Below are positions 23,296-34,717 of a stretch of DNA of 64,000 nucleotides, in pieces (the first letter of the stretch is position 1; each line of letters opens with the position of its first letter). Both the position numbers and the translations under genes were made by a program. The notes beneath the pieces were generated by a model. That model saw only the letters and a list, made by a program, of their open reading frames with translations, did not search any database and was not told the DNA's origin. The stretch is from Takakia lepidozioides (taxonomy: Eukaryota > Streptophyta > Takakiopsida > Takakiales > Takakiaceae). The stretch spans positions 18,228,001-18,292,000 of the forward strand of contig CM060734.1 in NCBI GenBank assembly GCA_030704615.1, read 5' to 3'.

Positions 23296-24615
23296 CGAGT
23301 GAGTGCAAACATTGTAAGTTTGCAAAGCCTTCTGGGTGATTTTTTGTCAAACGCATTTCCGGACTGTGGTTCTCATTGGTCTCGTTGGTGATTGTTATGT
23401 GCAGGATTCCAGGATCCGGGTCGAAACATGTAGGGCCTACACTTCCTGCCAGGAAGAATGTCTCGTTCTTTGCGAGGGCCGACTTCATGAGGAGCCCGGT
23501 GAATGACTACTCTCTTCCCAGTTATGCAGCTAAACTCGCAAATACAGCGATTAGACGATGTGAGAATCCCAGTAAAGTAGAGCAGATTTTGGAGAGGGCT
23601 AGGGAGGACAGAAGGATAAGGAAAGAGTTGGCAACAGCTGAGACAGGTAGACGGGTGCGAAAGTTCATATGTGATTCAGCGGATGAGAGCGATGCAGACA
23701 GGGAGGACGACAAGCCAACGGAGGTGAGATTGTCCGTTCCTCAAGGTGAAGATGGGATTTTTGAAAGCCTGGCCAACGAGCAGTCCGTTGGAGATGAGAA
23801 AGGCAACGATGGGGTGGAGGCGGAGCGGGAAAGTCAAGGACAAGACGACGATAGTGATGATTTTCAAGATTAATAGAATTTTAATGAACTCTCTGTACAT
23901 TTAAATTCTATTCCAAAGTATAGAAAGGAAATTCTCCAAGTCCTTCATGTCCCTCTCCCATTTGCCTCTCAACGACAACATCGTCCAAACCTGGTCCCCC
24001 CCAAAATCTGAAATTGCGGCACCGCATTTCAATGTCTGAACGGAAATGTGGCAACTGCAAAAACCTCGTTTGGAAATGGGGCACCGCATTTCCAAAAACG
24101 GGGGAACAGCAAGAACAATTTTCCGTTTCACGATTTGGACATCAGAAACAGTTCGGACAAACGGAAATGCGGTGCCGCATTTCTGTTTCCGACACGGCAG
24201 TTTTGCCGATTGCCAGCTCCTTCCAGGGATGTAAATCGAAAGGCGGAGGTCGAACATGGAAATGCGGTGCCGCATTTACCCTTTGGAGATGGACATTTTT
24301 CCAACTGCAGACCCATCGACGTTCTTGGCCCCCATTCCATGATGTTAGACGGGAATGCGGCACCGCATTCCATTGTCCAATAAGAAATTTCGATGACGTA
24401 CATGAAATGCGGCGCCGCATTTCCAAAACGGACATCGTTGTTTGCCCAATTCCAGACCCTCTGACAAAAATGCGGCACCGCATTCCATCATCCTCCAAAA
24501 AAACATTGTCCTATAAAAACTTTCGATTGCCCAACATGAAAATGCGGCGCCGCATTTCAAAAACAGACATCGTTGTTTGTCCAATTCCAGACCCGTGTGG
24601 GCATTCCGTCTTGAT
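23296..24615 (+). repeat. Counterpart of the inverted insertion
   Basis: This is the 3' end of P copy 1 with the first half of its array. It is the reverse complement match of 19390-20708, with scattered differences. Confidence 0.8.
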
Positions 24616-25050
24616 GGACGGAAATGCGACACCGCATTCCATTGTCCGATTCGATATGACAGACATGGAAATGCGGTGCCGCATTTCCAGAACTTCCATT
24701 GTTGTTTGTCCAATTCCAGACCCTTCGACGGAAATGCGGCACCGCATTCCATTGTGCTCTCCGGAAATGTTGTGCCGCATTTCATTGTCCGGTACGAAAT
24801 TTCGATGACGGACATGGAAATGCGGTGCCGCATTTCAAGTATGGACAGGACAAGCATTAGCGACTGGACATGCTTGGACAGTTCAAGGTCCAATATGGAA
24901 ATGCGGCGCCGCATTTCAAATTCGAAGTATGGTAATGCCATGTCAGGAAATGAAATGATGAACAACATTTCCGTTACGACGACAACGGAGGAAAGGGAGC
25001 TGCCAGAAATCGCTGCATGGAGAAAAATGAATTGCGGTGCCGAATTTCCG
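24011..25050. repeat. F4 palindrome array downstream of P copy 1, about 15 units
   Basis: AAATGCGGYRCCGCATTT units recur every 50-95 bases (24011, 24074, 24162, 24258, 24353, 24405, 24470, 24540, 24620, 24669, 24732, 24766, 24818, 24899, 25031). Centres are only CA, TG or CG. A shared spacer phrase is TCGTTGTTTGCCCAATTCCA. A few units have one arm mutated. Peptides such as MRRRIS and NAAPHF in all frames come from the repeat and are not genes. Confidence 0.9.
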
Positions 25051-25321
25051 AGCTTCGGCGTGTACATGTTCCCACAACTCATACATGGATTTTCTTCACC
25101 TCAGGACTCTATATATCGCTGACTCTGGTATAGTCATATGGACAGACACATTGTACAAATGAGACCTCAAATTGTAACAGTAGGCCAATTACGGCAGTTC
25201 TTGAACACGATGAAAACAAGCACACAGAAGTGAGGTACGATGGGTGTTTTTTGATCGAAACACGGTGTCTCACTTTAGCAACTCCAGACAAATCTAAGCC
25301 TTCCCCTTCTACATGGGCGTC

Positions 25322-26103
25322 ACAAGTCGACGGAACTTCGATAGCCCTCAAAACAAGCTCATTACTGATGCGGCACCCTCGAGGTAAACTGCAATGCGGT
25401 CGATCTGGTGCCCTTGGTGGAGCTGACGACAATGTCATGCCCATCAATCATACCACCATCATACATTGACAAGGTCACTGTGGGCCTCCTGTGCCCGTGC
25501 GATTTGTCTTCGCAACTCAGCCGAATGTCTCCATACACTGGAAAGCGCGAGTGAACTCCACGAATATAGTTTTCCCCGGTGCCGTCCTCCCTGGTCCACT
25601 AGCAGCAGTTCCAACGCCAAAGTGAGGCCGTGCGTGATCTGTCCGGCATCCCATTCCACCTTGGTATATCGATAGGTCAACAATTTTCAGGACCCAAGGA
25701 CCGCATTGACCCTCGCCCTCACCTCGCTCAAAGCGGTAATAGCCCTCCAGATACTCCATTTCGCGCAAAGACTCCAGCTTGATTCCAGAAGCGTCTGTGA
25801 AAACAGAGAGCCAGACAATGATGTCTCCTGATTCTGGTTTGAACATAGCATAATCGTGGCCATGATAAGGGCAGTCAGCAGGATTTCGGCGGCACGGCAT
25901 CCCTGAAAAAGAGTAGGAAGTACGCTCAATGACAGCAGCTCCCGGATGAGGAGGCAGCAGCGCGGTGGCTGGAGAAATTCAAGCAAACGCTGCAATTCCT
26001 CACAAACACTCCAGGGCACATTTAAATTCCCCCCGACAGGAACCTGCACGGATGAAGATTGGCTCATCCATGAATGTAGCCGTTTCAGTTCCTTCCTTGC
26101 CAT
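25322..26103 (-). pseudogene. Gene X copy 1, frameshifted
   Basis: This is the counterpart of X at 43411-43990. Recognisable pieces are ADCPYHGHDYAMFKPESGDI, then IIVWLSVFTDASGIK, YYRFERGEGEGQCGPWVLK, FPVYGDIRL-type sequence and ISNELVLRAIEVPST. They fall in different frames, so several one-base indels are present, for example near 25380, 25550 and 25670. The family is not recognised; see copy 2. Confidence 0.65.
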
Positions 26104-26175
26104 GCAAACTATGGCAGTAAGTGCCAGGTGGGCCTATAGCAACTCGAGACGACAAAGTCCATCCCCCCTTCAATG

Positions 26176-26197
26176 TAAATGCGGCGCCGAATTTCCA
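26176..26197. repeat. F4-like palindrome between X and Y, copy 1
   Basis: AAATGCGGCGCCGAATTTCC, with one arm base changed (GCATTT to GAATTT), sits between the divergent X and Y genes. The same variant is at 44270-44290. Confidence 0.7.
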
Positions 26198-26276
26198 TCC
26201 GGGGGATGGACTTCGGTGGCAAATTTCAAACTATACCCCTGGATGAGAAAGACGTATCGGTTCATCCACCGCTGGC

Positions 26277-27013
26277 GTGATGAACACGTTACACGATGAT
26301 TGGTGGGTACTTGTGACCCCAGATGCTCCATTATTGGAGCCCGCACTGCTCTTCCGCTTCTCATCATTTCGAAAATCTAAGGGCTTCGTTGCTGTCCGCA
26401 AGGTCATTGTCATCGGCATCAAAGACGTCCTCAGGTCCTCCTTTGCAAGGATGCCGTGCTTCCGGAACCGGGACGACTGCCTTATGGAGGCATCGATTAT
26501 GCAATGTATTCGGCCACATCGGGAGACATCGTTATCTGGTACACAGATTACACAGAAGATACTGGTTCGAATGTGGGAAACATTGTCCGCTTTTGAGTAT
26601 CTCCAGGCCAGTACGCCTTTAGTGGGGGGTGACGATCTTGGTATGAGGAGTCCGTGGCTCCTGCGCATCCTTGATTCCGATTTTCCAGCTACGACGGGCA
26701 CCCATGCAGAAGAATGCGCACTGCTATGCTGTTGCGGTGGAACTGCTGCCAGTGGACGTGGGTGGACTCCATCGGAGAGACTTATACTCCTGAAGGAGTG
26801 CGCTCATCTTCTCCATTGTATGGGGACATTCGCATTGGTGTGGACGACGAAAATGTGAAGCTTTCCATATTCGATGGTGGTATGATTGAAGGGCAGGACA
26901 TTGTGGTGAACATCAACAGGGGCGGTACAAGCGGCTACAATCCAGTTTACCTGGAGGAGCCGATGACTCATGAGCTTGTTCTCAGAGTAGTCGAAGTCCC
27001 ATTGACAACGTGA
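26277..27013 (+). pseudogene. Gene Y copy 1, frameshifted
   Basis: This is the counterpart of Y at 44543-45107. It ends MTHELVLRVVEVPLTT. Indels relative to copy 2 occur near 26482, 26573 and 26690 and near the GGGGCGGTAC stretch at 26920, so no single frame spans it. The main blocks are legible: SPLYGDIRIGVDDENVKLSI, then FDGGMIEGQDIVVNINRGG. Confidence 0.65.
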
Positions 27014-27096
27014 CTTGTATTCAGAAGGCACAGGGCTAAAGATTTGTTTGCACAATCAACACAGTAGACGTGCTTCATATGCAATTCATGTGGATC

Positions 27097-27102
27097 AATA
27101 AA
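27097..27102 (+). terminator. Candidate poly(A) signal of gene Y copy 1
   Basis: AATAAA lies about 85 bases after the Y stop codon, conserved in copy 2 at 45191. Position is the only support. Confidence 0.35.
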
Positions 27103-27424
27103 AACCCCATTGTCTGATCTTTTTTTGTTCTATTCTGTATCCATCGTTCCCAGAATGCATCATTCCTCATTTCGTTTGCGATTGGGAGTGTGGGTGGATT
27201 TTGCAAGTGGCTGGTAGGCTGAAATGGGCCCCATTGTCCAGAGCAGTAGCACCCTACCACTCGCGAAACATTGCCTTTCAATATGTATTCTAAAAAACAT
27301 TGCCGAACCTCCTTCATCGGGAGGTCCTTCTCCCCTATGACCGTGACACCCTAAACCCTATTCCCGCGGACACTCATTTCCGGAAAATAGTCCTGCTCAT
27401 GTTTTTTTTGACACTTACGACTCT

Positions 27425-27468
27425 GCTCATGGCTCATGGCTCATGGCTCATGGCTCATGAAATAGCAG
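27425..27468. repeat. GGCTCAT run, right end of composite element copy 1
   Basis: Tandem GGCTCAT heptamers run into TGAAATAG. The same end is at about 45520-45549, with fewer heptamers. The inverse, CTATTTCA followed by TGAGCCATGAGCC, is at about 30366-30412. I read these as the ends of a large transposon. Confidence 0.5.
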
Positions 27469-27514
27469 CCCCCCACAACTTGCCAACGTGGGACATGCCA
27501 ATGGCAGAAATTCA

Positions 27515-27745
27515 TTACCTAAACCTGCCCCCATTGGTTTTGTACACATGTGGTACCCAAAAACATGGGCTAGGTAGACACTAAAGGGTTGATAAAAGTT
27601 TCTTTCCTGTTTGTTGCTTCATGAATTTCGGAGTTAAGGTCCCTTCATTGGTCTCATCTTTCCATTACCAGAGCTTATGTGTAGCTAAAAGGTAAAACTC
27701 TACATTATGATGTAAGTGTTGATGTACCTTTGCTTGTCACGGCTT
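27515..27745 (+). repeat. 240-base dispersed repeat, unit 1
   Basis: It shares TACCTAA, TTGGTTTTGTACACA, AGAGCTTAT, CTAAAAGGTAAAA, ACTCTACATT and CTTGTCAC with 30125-30362 and 45597-45838, in the same orientation. It could be an LTR remnant or another dispersed repeat. Two of the three lie immediately outside the proposed ends of the composite element. Confidence 0.65.
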
Positions 27746-27860
27746 GTTTTGTTTTTTGACCTTGGAGAGTTGAGATTGTAGGCATGTTTATTTCTATGTT
27801 TCCTTTGTAACCAGAAGTAAAAGCTACAAAGAAGAGGGAGGTCATTATGTGATGGGGTCC

Positions 27861-27893
27861 GGTATGCACTCCCTTACGGGGTGAGTGCATACC
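27861..27893. repeat. Hairpin with 11-base arms
   Basis: GGTATGCACTC and GAGTGCATACC flank CCTTACGGGGT. It is conserved at 45947-45979. It resembles a transposon-terminal or footprint hairpin, and I assign no function. Confidence 0.7.
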
Positions 27894-28125
27894 ACACTCA
27901 CTCCATAAGGAGCTGCCATACCAGGGGATGGTTGGGGGTTCCCTCTCTCTCCCTCCCTCCACGGATCTGGCTGGTTCTTTTAAAACTTGATAGTTTAAGA
28001 CCAGTGGTATGTTACCTAACCCCTAATTAACCTTCTTGGAATTTGGTTAATTTCGGTTATTTACATTACCCGGATTTTTGGTATAAGGTCGGAATCCTAA
28101 TGGAGCCATCCTATTCTTTAATTTT

Positions 28126-28285
28126 TTCATCCATAAATGGATGTCATCCTCAGAGGATGACACAGATGAAAAATCGAGAGACAATTTCATCCAACGCGGA
28201 TGAAATCACGATAGATTTCATCCTGCGCGGTAGAGTTCATCCCGTGTAGGGATTTCATCTGAAAAGGATGAAAATCAGCGGGAAA
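28126..28285. repeat. TTTCATCC hairpin block, copy 1
   Basis: Several inverted pairs of TTTCATCC occur: GTCATCCTCAGAGGATGAC (9-base arms), TTTCATCCAACGCGGATGAA and ATTTCATCTGAAAAGGATGA. The block has a counterpart at 46213-46380. The same octamer occurs as direct repeats at 8.79-9.16 kb. Confidence 0.75.
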
Positions 28286-28299
28286 TCGCGCTCATCTTT

Positions 28300-30120
28300 C
28301 CATGCACTAAACCCTCTCCACGACGATCGTGCTTAAGGGAGGGCTGGAGTGAGAGATGGTGGCGAGGGGCGCTGGAGTCGATTTCAGGCGCCCTTGATGC
28401 AATGGAGCTGCGCCATTAATGCATTTAGTTGTTCTGGCAAGATTCCGTACCTTCTTCCCTCTTGGGGTGAGCAATGGCGGCAGTACCTGCAATTTCCCTG
28501 TGGCGGTTGTCGCTAATGCTTGGCGGGCGATCTACCTGTGTGGTGGTTGCTTGCTTGTGAAATTCATTGATCTTAAGATACAGCGGCGATCTTAAGGCCT
28601 CAGGGAAGTGTCTGAACTCTGTAAGTTTGGGCGATCACTTTCTTTGTGATGCTTTGTACATTTTGTTGTGCATTCTTGTTTGCTGGTCGAGAGCTATGGC
28701 GCAGGGCCTCTCTTCACGCCATCAAGGTATTGGCTTGCATATGCTCTGTTTCCTTTCTGCCCCTGCTTTGTATTGCATGTTGCTTACAGCGATAACAATA
28801 GTGGAGACCTGCGATCACCCGGGTTCCACATCGTCTCTAACTTTAACTGTTTCTGATTGCATGTGATGGGACCAGGTGAGGGTCTCACTTAACATGGATT
28901 TTAAAGCTTGAAGTTGATTGGATCAGTTGAAGAAGCGACGCCATTGTATCTTTGGGGGAGAACAAATCCTTTCTTCCTCTTTCCTTTGATCTGATGGCCT
29001 CCTATGTTTACCTAGTATGGTGGACAATCAATCATTAGGGCCGACTATCTCTTGTTCCAGTTTTGGCATACTGATGTGACAATGGACCATGATATTAAAG
29101 AGATCTGGTAACATGCTACAATGTAGGGCATACCTGTTTTCATGACCAGACAGTGTTCTTGAATGTACAAGCCTTGGAAACTTAGCCTCTTTAGAAGATG
29201 GTTACTTTAGGACCACGTGATACCATGCCCCCCAAACGATATGGAGTGGTTATTGTTTGGTAGGTAAGCCGACCAAAAAATAGAGACTGAATGGACATGG
29301 CATGTCATGAATGGCACTTGTTAGCATGCTGAACAATGGGTTCCTGCTATGAACAGTGGTAATTGGTCTCTAATTTTCCCCCCCCCCACCAGAGGCTTCA
29401 TTGACTTTGAAGTCTGGGATTTTTCTTGTGAATGAAGAATGGTTGGACAATGCCTTGTGATGAGGCTGATTTGTCGTTAATTTTACAATGGCCTTGTCAG
29501 GTCTTGGTCCAGGTATCTTCCCTATCTGATTTAGACCAGTGTACTGGTGGTCTTGTAACTTATAAACCAATCTCCCTTCTGTTTGTCGTTTATGTTGTGA
29601 TTTACAACACTGGTCTGAGCATGACAAAGGTGATCAAATATGTTCTGATTGAATGATGAACCCAAGGCAATGGGAAGGCCAAGCCATGAGATTCGCCTCC
29701 TCTCCCGCCATGACCATGGTGTGGAGCAAGCAAGTCGTTCATGAAGGTAAGATCTTCTCAAAAAAATATGTTGGCTAATTGGGCATGGAGAGTAGGGCTC
29801 CTTGAAGGTACCTGAGATAAGCACAAAACATCTATAGGGCTTCTGAATGCTGAAAATTTGAGCTAGGCCTTGTAAGCAGCTTGCTGGAGTAGACGGTACA
29901 CCTTTACATGATCGGGTCAATGCACATTACTCTTGTTTGCCGGTCCCCTGTAAGCCGATGCCTTATGTCAGATTTAGATACCTTCTGATAGAACGAGTTC
30001 CTTTCGTGGCTCAATGTTTCTCCTGGTTATGGCTTTGCTCTTTATAGGCACCATAAAAAAATACCCAATTCATGATATTGCTGTTGGTAGATGTTTGTCT
30101 GAATACTAGGTGGTAAAACC
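28300..30120. other. Duplicated non-coding flank
   Basis: This is collinear with about 46390-48265. It contains a poly-C stretch near 29379 and only short frames. Around 30000-30120 it matches sequence at 48.1-48.26 kb that adjoins gypsy pol, so at least the end is retrotransposon-derived. No gene is seen. Confidence 0.5.
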
Positions 30121-30124
30121 CCTG

Positions 30125-30362
30125 CAAGACTTCGTTACCTAAGTCCCAAAACTGGCCCCCTTGGTTTTGTACACAGTTTTACCCAAAACAAGGGGTGAGT
30201 AAACACTACACGTTTGATATAAGATCTTCCAGATTGTTACGTATGACCTGGAAATTGAGGGTCTTCACTGGCTCTTATTCCGGTCCCAGAGCTTATATAT
30301 AACTAAAAGGTAAAAACTCTACATTTTGATGGACATGTTGGATGTACCTCGTTTGTCACAAC
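30125..30362 (+). repeat. 240-base dispersed repeat, unit 2
   Basis: It is homologous to 27515-27745 and sits directly against the left end of the composite element. Its left edge coincides with the end of the segmental duplication, so this repeat may have mediated the rearrangement. Confidence 0.6.
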
Positions 30363-30769
30363 TTACTATTTCAGGAGCAGGAAAACATGAGCCATGAGCC
30401 ATGAGCCGCATGAGCCACATGAGTGTGAGCCGAAGTCTAAGACACCGCGGATTCATGCGCGGACTCCTCCAAATTGGAAATGCGGCAGAATAAACAAGTT
30501 TAAAATAATGTTTTCTCTTGACCTTGCCGTTCTTGGAAGTTACAGATCCGTAATGCGGCGAAGATATGTCGTCAGTAACAAATCCGCTCATGGAAAAACA
30601 TGATCCGCTCATGGAAATGAGTACATGCAACGAGAAATCCAGTATACCACGGCAAAAGGACGTCGCATACTGGCCTGTATAGAGTATTCCGCGGTTTACA
30701 TGCCTTAACATTGGAATGAGGCTACCTTTTGCCGCGACCGAAGCCAAAGAGTCTGCACCCTGGATCATA

Positions 30770-33700
30770 TCAGAAGAGTGTGCACCTCTTGGGGCTCAAC
30801 CCTGGTGCATGTATGAAGTGATGAGTTGTGGAATTACACCGGAGTCTCTTTAGGTACACGTAGTACAGATGCTTGCAAGGGCAGTATGATGCCCCCTTGT
30901 TCGCCATGATCTGAAAGTCGGTGCAATTGCAGGTGGGTAATTCTGAAATGGTGATGGTGTACACCTCATTGCAAACAGCTGAGCTTGCCGTGGCCATCTG
31001 ATACACACGCCCGAAGCCTGGTGGGGGCACTTCTGTCGAGCTCTGGATTGTACAGTTCATCCGAAGTGCATTCCCCATCCTTGTCTCGTTCACTTTTGAG
31101 GGAGGTCGCCGCCTCTTCGGTTTCCCCCAACGGTGTGTAGGATGCTTAGAGCTGTCGGGTCCCATTGTTCTTGCTCTCACAGGGGTCGGTGGTGGAGGCT
31201 GTGGAAGCGGAAATGGTTGTCTGGGACGTCAGTGCTGCACCATCCGAAATCCTGCGGCGGTAAGGGCGTCGGCCTCAACCTGACTCAGATCGCAGCCTGG
31301 TTCCACCGGCCACACCGGGGGAGCCTCTGGCATTGTTTGTATGCCGTACTTGGGCTTTCCATACACGCAAGTCATAATGTCGTGCCTGCAGAACCAGAAC
31401 TGGGTGGTTGTCGCCTCCGCAAACTTTGCATGGACAAATCTTCCTGTAAAAGTAGGAGCAGGGACAGCACCATCTGGATTCCTCCTTATCATCTCTAAAC
31501 AACGTTGCCGTGTATCCACTCGAATTGCGGAACACCTGCCTCGAAACGACGGCTTTGTGCGAGCAATTCTCCACTGTGACGCAGACACAGTCGTCTCCAC
31601 AATGGCTTGGCCATACTGCATAACAGGGGCGGAATCTGGGGCAAGCGAGCGGTGGGAATTTCTCGCACGGAATCCCCGCTTGAAGGCGATGGCGATCTGG
31701 AATTTCTTGGGCTTCCACTGCTGGAAGACACATTGTGCGGCAACATGACGGGCCCTCGAGGTGCTGTCCGAATGTTCCTGTCGGATCTCCAGGAATCCTC
31801 TTCGCACCCGGGTTCCTCTTCAATCCTCCGCCTCACAGGGCGAGTACGGACGTCCCCCTCTAGGTGCTCACCTCTGCGGTGCAGAGGCGTCCCTTTGATC
31901 TTCTCTCGCAATGCTGTCGCCCATTTCAGTGGATTCTTCGACCTCGAAGCTGTTCGTACCAACAATTCCTCCCTGTCCGGCCCAAAGCCCCATTGTTTCC
32001 CGCTCAGGAACTTGTAGTACGTGGCTTGCTGCATGATTGCTCTGTCGATGTCCTCCGTTGTGGCCGTCACTACGTCCACCAGATGTGCGGCAGAAGACGC
32101 TCGCCAGGAGGAGTGCACTGATTCTGCCATATTCGTGTTCGGCATGTCCGTGTCGGAATCCAAGCACCGCTCCTACAAGGACACAGACAATGGTGAGGAA
32201 CCAATGGAAAGGTCCGTAATAGAAAGACAATTGCACGAAAATGACAGCATCATACCTCCCGCATGTACTGTCCGAACTGTCGATACCGGAAATGCCACCA
32301 CCCCAACCAGCTGTGCAAGGCTCCCAGATTGGTTGTCTCCACTGCACCTGACGTGTTCCACCAAGCCTCGATGATAGCAAACTTAACCTCCGCGTCATCA
32401 AATGTGGGTGCATCCTTCCACGCCGTACAAAGGACACGGTGTTCAGCCTGGAATGAGCTAGCAACAAATTTGGTAGTGTAGTGGGATAGACTCTGCATCC
32501 AATGGAATCCACAGGATCTCTCTTTCCCCTCCATTGGAACATTGGGGTCCTCACCGTACACACGCCGCACCGCTGCCCAGTTGGCCTGAGCGTTGTCTGC
32601 CATGAATCCCCTGAAATTGGGCTCTGGCAATCCCGCCCTTGCCATCTGCTCGTTTATGCCCTCCCACAGATGCATCTCCGACTGTGTGTCCTCCCTTTCA
32701 TCTCGCAGATTGCAATCGTCATGAGCCTCTTGGAGTGATAGTCATAAACATGCGCACCCATAGTCACCCACTGATGGTTTGTAATTCGCTTGATGTGATC
32801 AAACATCACCCAAGCATTCGACAAGTTTCCAGTTGTCATGCGAGTGACCAAGTCGACTCCACTCCCAGGCCCACACGTCGACATTTTAAAAATGTAACAA
32901 CGATCGGATTCGCTGCCTTGCCCTGGAAACCTGCTACCTTGGATGTAGTCATATCCAGTCATTCGTTTCACCTCCAGGATTGAGTGCATGTCCGACCCCC
33001 GGCCGAACTCCTGCTTGCAAGATACGATGTGATTCCGCACATTCGGACTACAAACGTGCGAGACGGACTCCAACAGGTCAAGCATCTCCTCTTCGTTCAA
33101 GGGCACTCGGTCTGAACCATCTTCAGACATGATTTTGCCAAGAGCAATCTTGTGGGCTGCCTTCAGCTGAATCTGCTTTGGTCTGGCTCCGGGGCTCAAT
33201 TTCACCTCCTCTTTTATGATGTCGTGTGCTTCCTGCACAGCCTCACGCATGTTGCCTCTCGCCAAGGGGTGGCAGTGGACCCCAACGTGTATGCAAGCTC
33301 TAGTCAAGTCCGGGAGCAAATGGATAACGTAATATTGCTTGGCTCTGCACATGGACATGCACGTCGGTGGTTCTTTGCAATGTGCGCACTTGAAAGTACC
33401 CGCAGGAGCTTGGCTGGAGACAATGAATGGATGATGCGTTGTGCCAGTCCAATCCGTCTCGTTTCTCCGCCCTCCTTTGGAAAGAAAGTGGAAGCAGGCG
33501 GGATTGAGGCACCTCAGCTTCCCCGCACAGAGGACGTATCGTACACGAACACCATCAGCAATTTTCGTGCTACTGGTCTTCGTCACACACCAGGGGTGTC
33601 CGTCATGCTTTCGATCCATGTCTGTTAACATCCCTGAGGCTTTGTTTGACGAAGTAACAGGTGGAAACTCGAAGATGACATTGCCATCGACTTCGGGAGG

Positions 33701-34337
33701 CAGATACGTTACCTTCCTGACCGGAAATTTGGCATAGTCGAGAGCAGCCAGCTCGGAGCGAGAACCATCGAGGTGATGTTGCCGTAGGAGCTGCACAATG
33801 GACCGGGTTGGAGTTATGCTCGAGGGTACATGCGTAGCACCTGCAGAGACGTCCATGTCGGATTTGAACGACCGTGTGGAGGACATGGGGACCTCAATGC
33901 TCGTCGGAAATGTCGAATACGTCCACACGAGAAGCTATGGAGGGTCTTGACGGTCCAGGTCGGGAATGATTATCGTTGCATACCTCTCTGTTGGCAGTGG
34001 CCGCCTGTCGGTTTCCGGACTCCTTTGTGGATGGTGTGGGCAGCGACTGATTCGGAAAGGGAATGGGCATTCCCACAGCTCGGTACAGGATGGTGTCTGA
34101 TGGGGGTACGTGCCATTCGATTCCGCAACCTCCGTCGTTACCTAGCACGACAATGGTCTCGTCAACCTGTCCAGGAACATCCTTCCTTTCTTCTTCCAAA
34201 TAAACTGTGCCCGGTTTGAGCTTGAATTTGGAACAAAGGTAAGTTTCAGTCACTCTGCAAAGTCCTCCCTCGTTTGGGATCCAGGCTCTCCCAAGTTGCG
34301 GAGGACAGCAAACTATAGCGTAGGAATTCGGAGCCAT
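30770..34337 (-). pseudogene. Gene M copy C: MULE-like SWIM transposase in the composite element
   Basis: The start MAPNSYAIVCCPP (34337) matches copy A. Blocks in order: KLKPGTVYLEEERKDVPG; DGHPWCVTKTSSTKIADGVR; CAHCKEPPTCMSMC; MLDLLESVSHVCSPNVRNHI; a DDE-like core (LMTIAICEM, FMADNAQANWAAVRRVYG, CGFHWMQSL); WLGWWHFRYRQFGQYMRE; an intron (about 32172-32255) at the same place as in copy B; NMAESVHSSW; and the SWIM finger (CNCTDF... CPCKHLYYVYLKRL). Frameshifts lie near 33900, 32690 and 31650-31700, and a stop or shift near 31228. Unless these are sequencing errors, it is dead. It lies head-to-head with P, sharing a 2.4-kb upstream region filled with F4 palindromes. Confidence 0.8.
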
Positions 34338-34717
34338 CGAACACCGCACGAAGTTGGCAAGTGCGAGGTTCAGTATAGCGACAGACCAAGGCTCACAGGC
34401 ACCATGCGGAGTCCATCGACGATTGGAAGTCGCACATTGAAGTGGAAAGTATGTTTCAAGCTACATGCATGAAGGTGGGAGGTGTGATTCCATAGCCAGT
34501 AAGTATGACAATGATGGCCAATTCGGCGACGAAATAACATCTCCTGACAGTTTCTCCTGAGGGTGGATCCAGCAGTATTCTCGGTGCAGACATGAACGTT
34601 CGCACTGACAAGTGCCAGGACTGTTAGTTAAAACGGTCAGACAACCAAGTTGTGCTCATCAAGACTGGCCGCAATTGTGTTGTTTCGGAACAATGCAACC
34701 CATTCAGGTTCAGCATG

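Larger units (their letters stand above)
17634..23873 (+). pseudogene. Gene P copy 1: ParB-like/methyltransferase fusion, inactivated
   Basis: This is the same gene as 36741-41953 without exon 1. Exons by eye: 17634-18883, 18996-19185, 19285-about 19395, then after an insertion about 20707-20873, 20955-21074, 21158-21375, 21522-22639, 22736-23000, 23103-23298 and 23405-23873. Damage relative to copy 2: CAG to TAG at 18495 (IVR*ALPG), CAG to TAG at the end of the fifth exon (about 21072), one missing base near 21747, one missing C near 22080, and the insertion. In two places this copy keeps the better frame: seven Cs at about 17956 and CCGCAATACG at about 23288. Introns keep F4 palindromes at 18914, 21427 and 22686. 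Confidence 0.8.
17579..30148 (+). repeat. Segmental duplication, left copy
   Basis: This aligns collinearly with 36962-48295 in direct orientation, apart from a 1.32-kb inverted insertion at 19390-20708. It starts within intron 1 of gene P (GCCTCATTTTTCTTC) and ends at TACCTAAGTCCCAA. It contains P copy 1, a palindrome array, X and Y copies, and 2.7 kb of flank beyond the element end. Since that flank is shared, one duplication event explains the pair better than two insertions. Confidence 0.85.

Noticed and set aside
24011-25082. A 264-residue plus frame and a 245-residue minus frame over the array
   Set aside because: Both follow the palindrome array. Their length reflects lack of stops in the repeat and the frames are not conserved as proteins.
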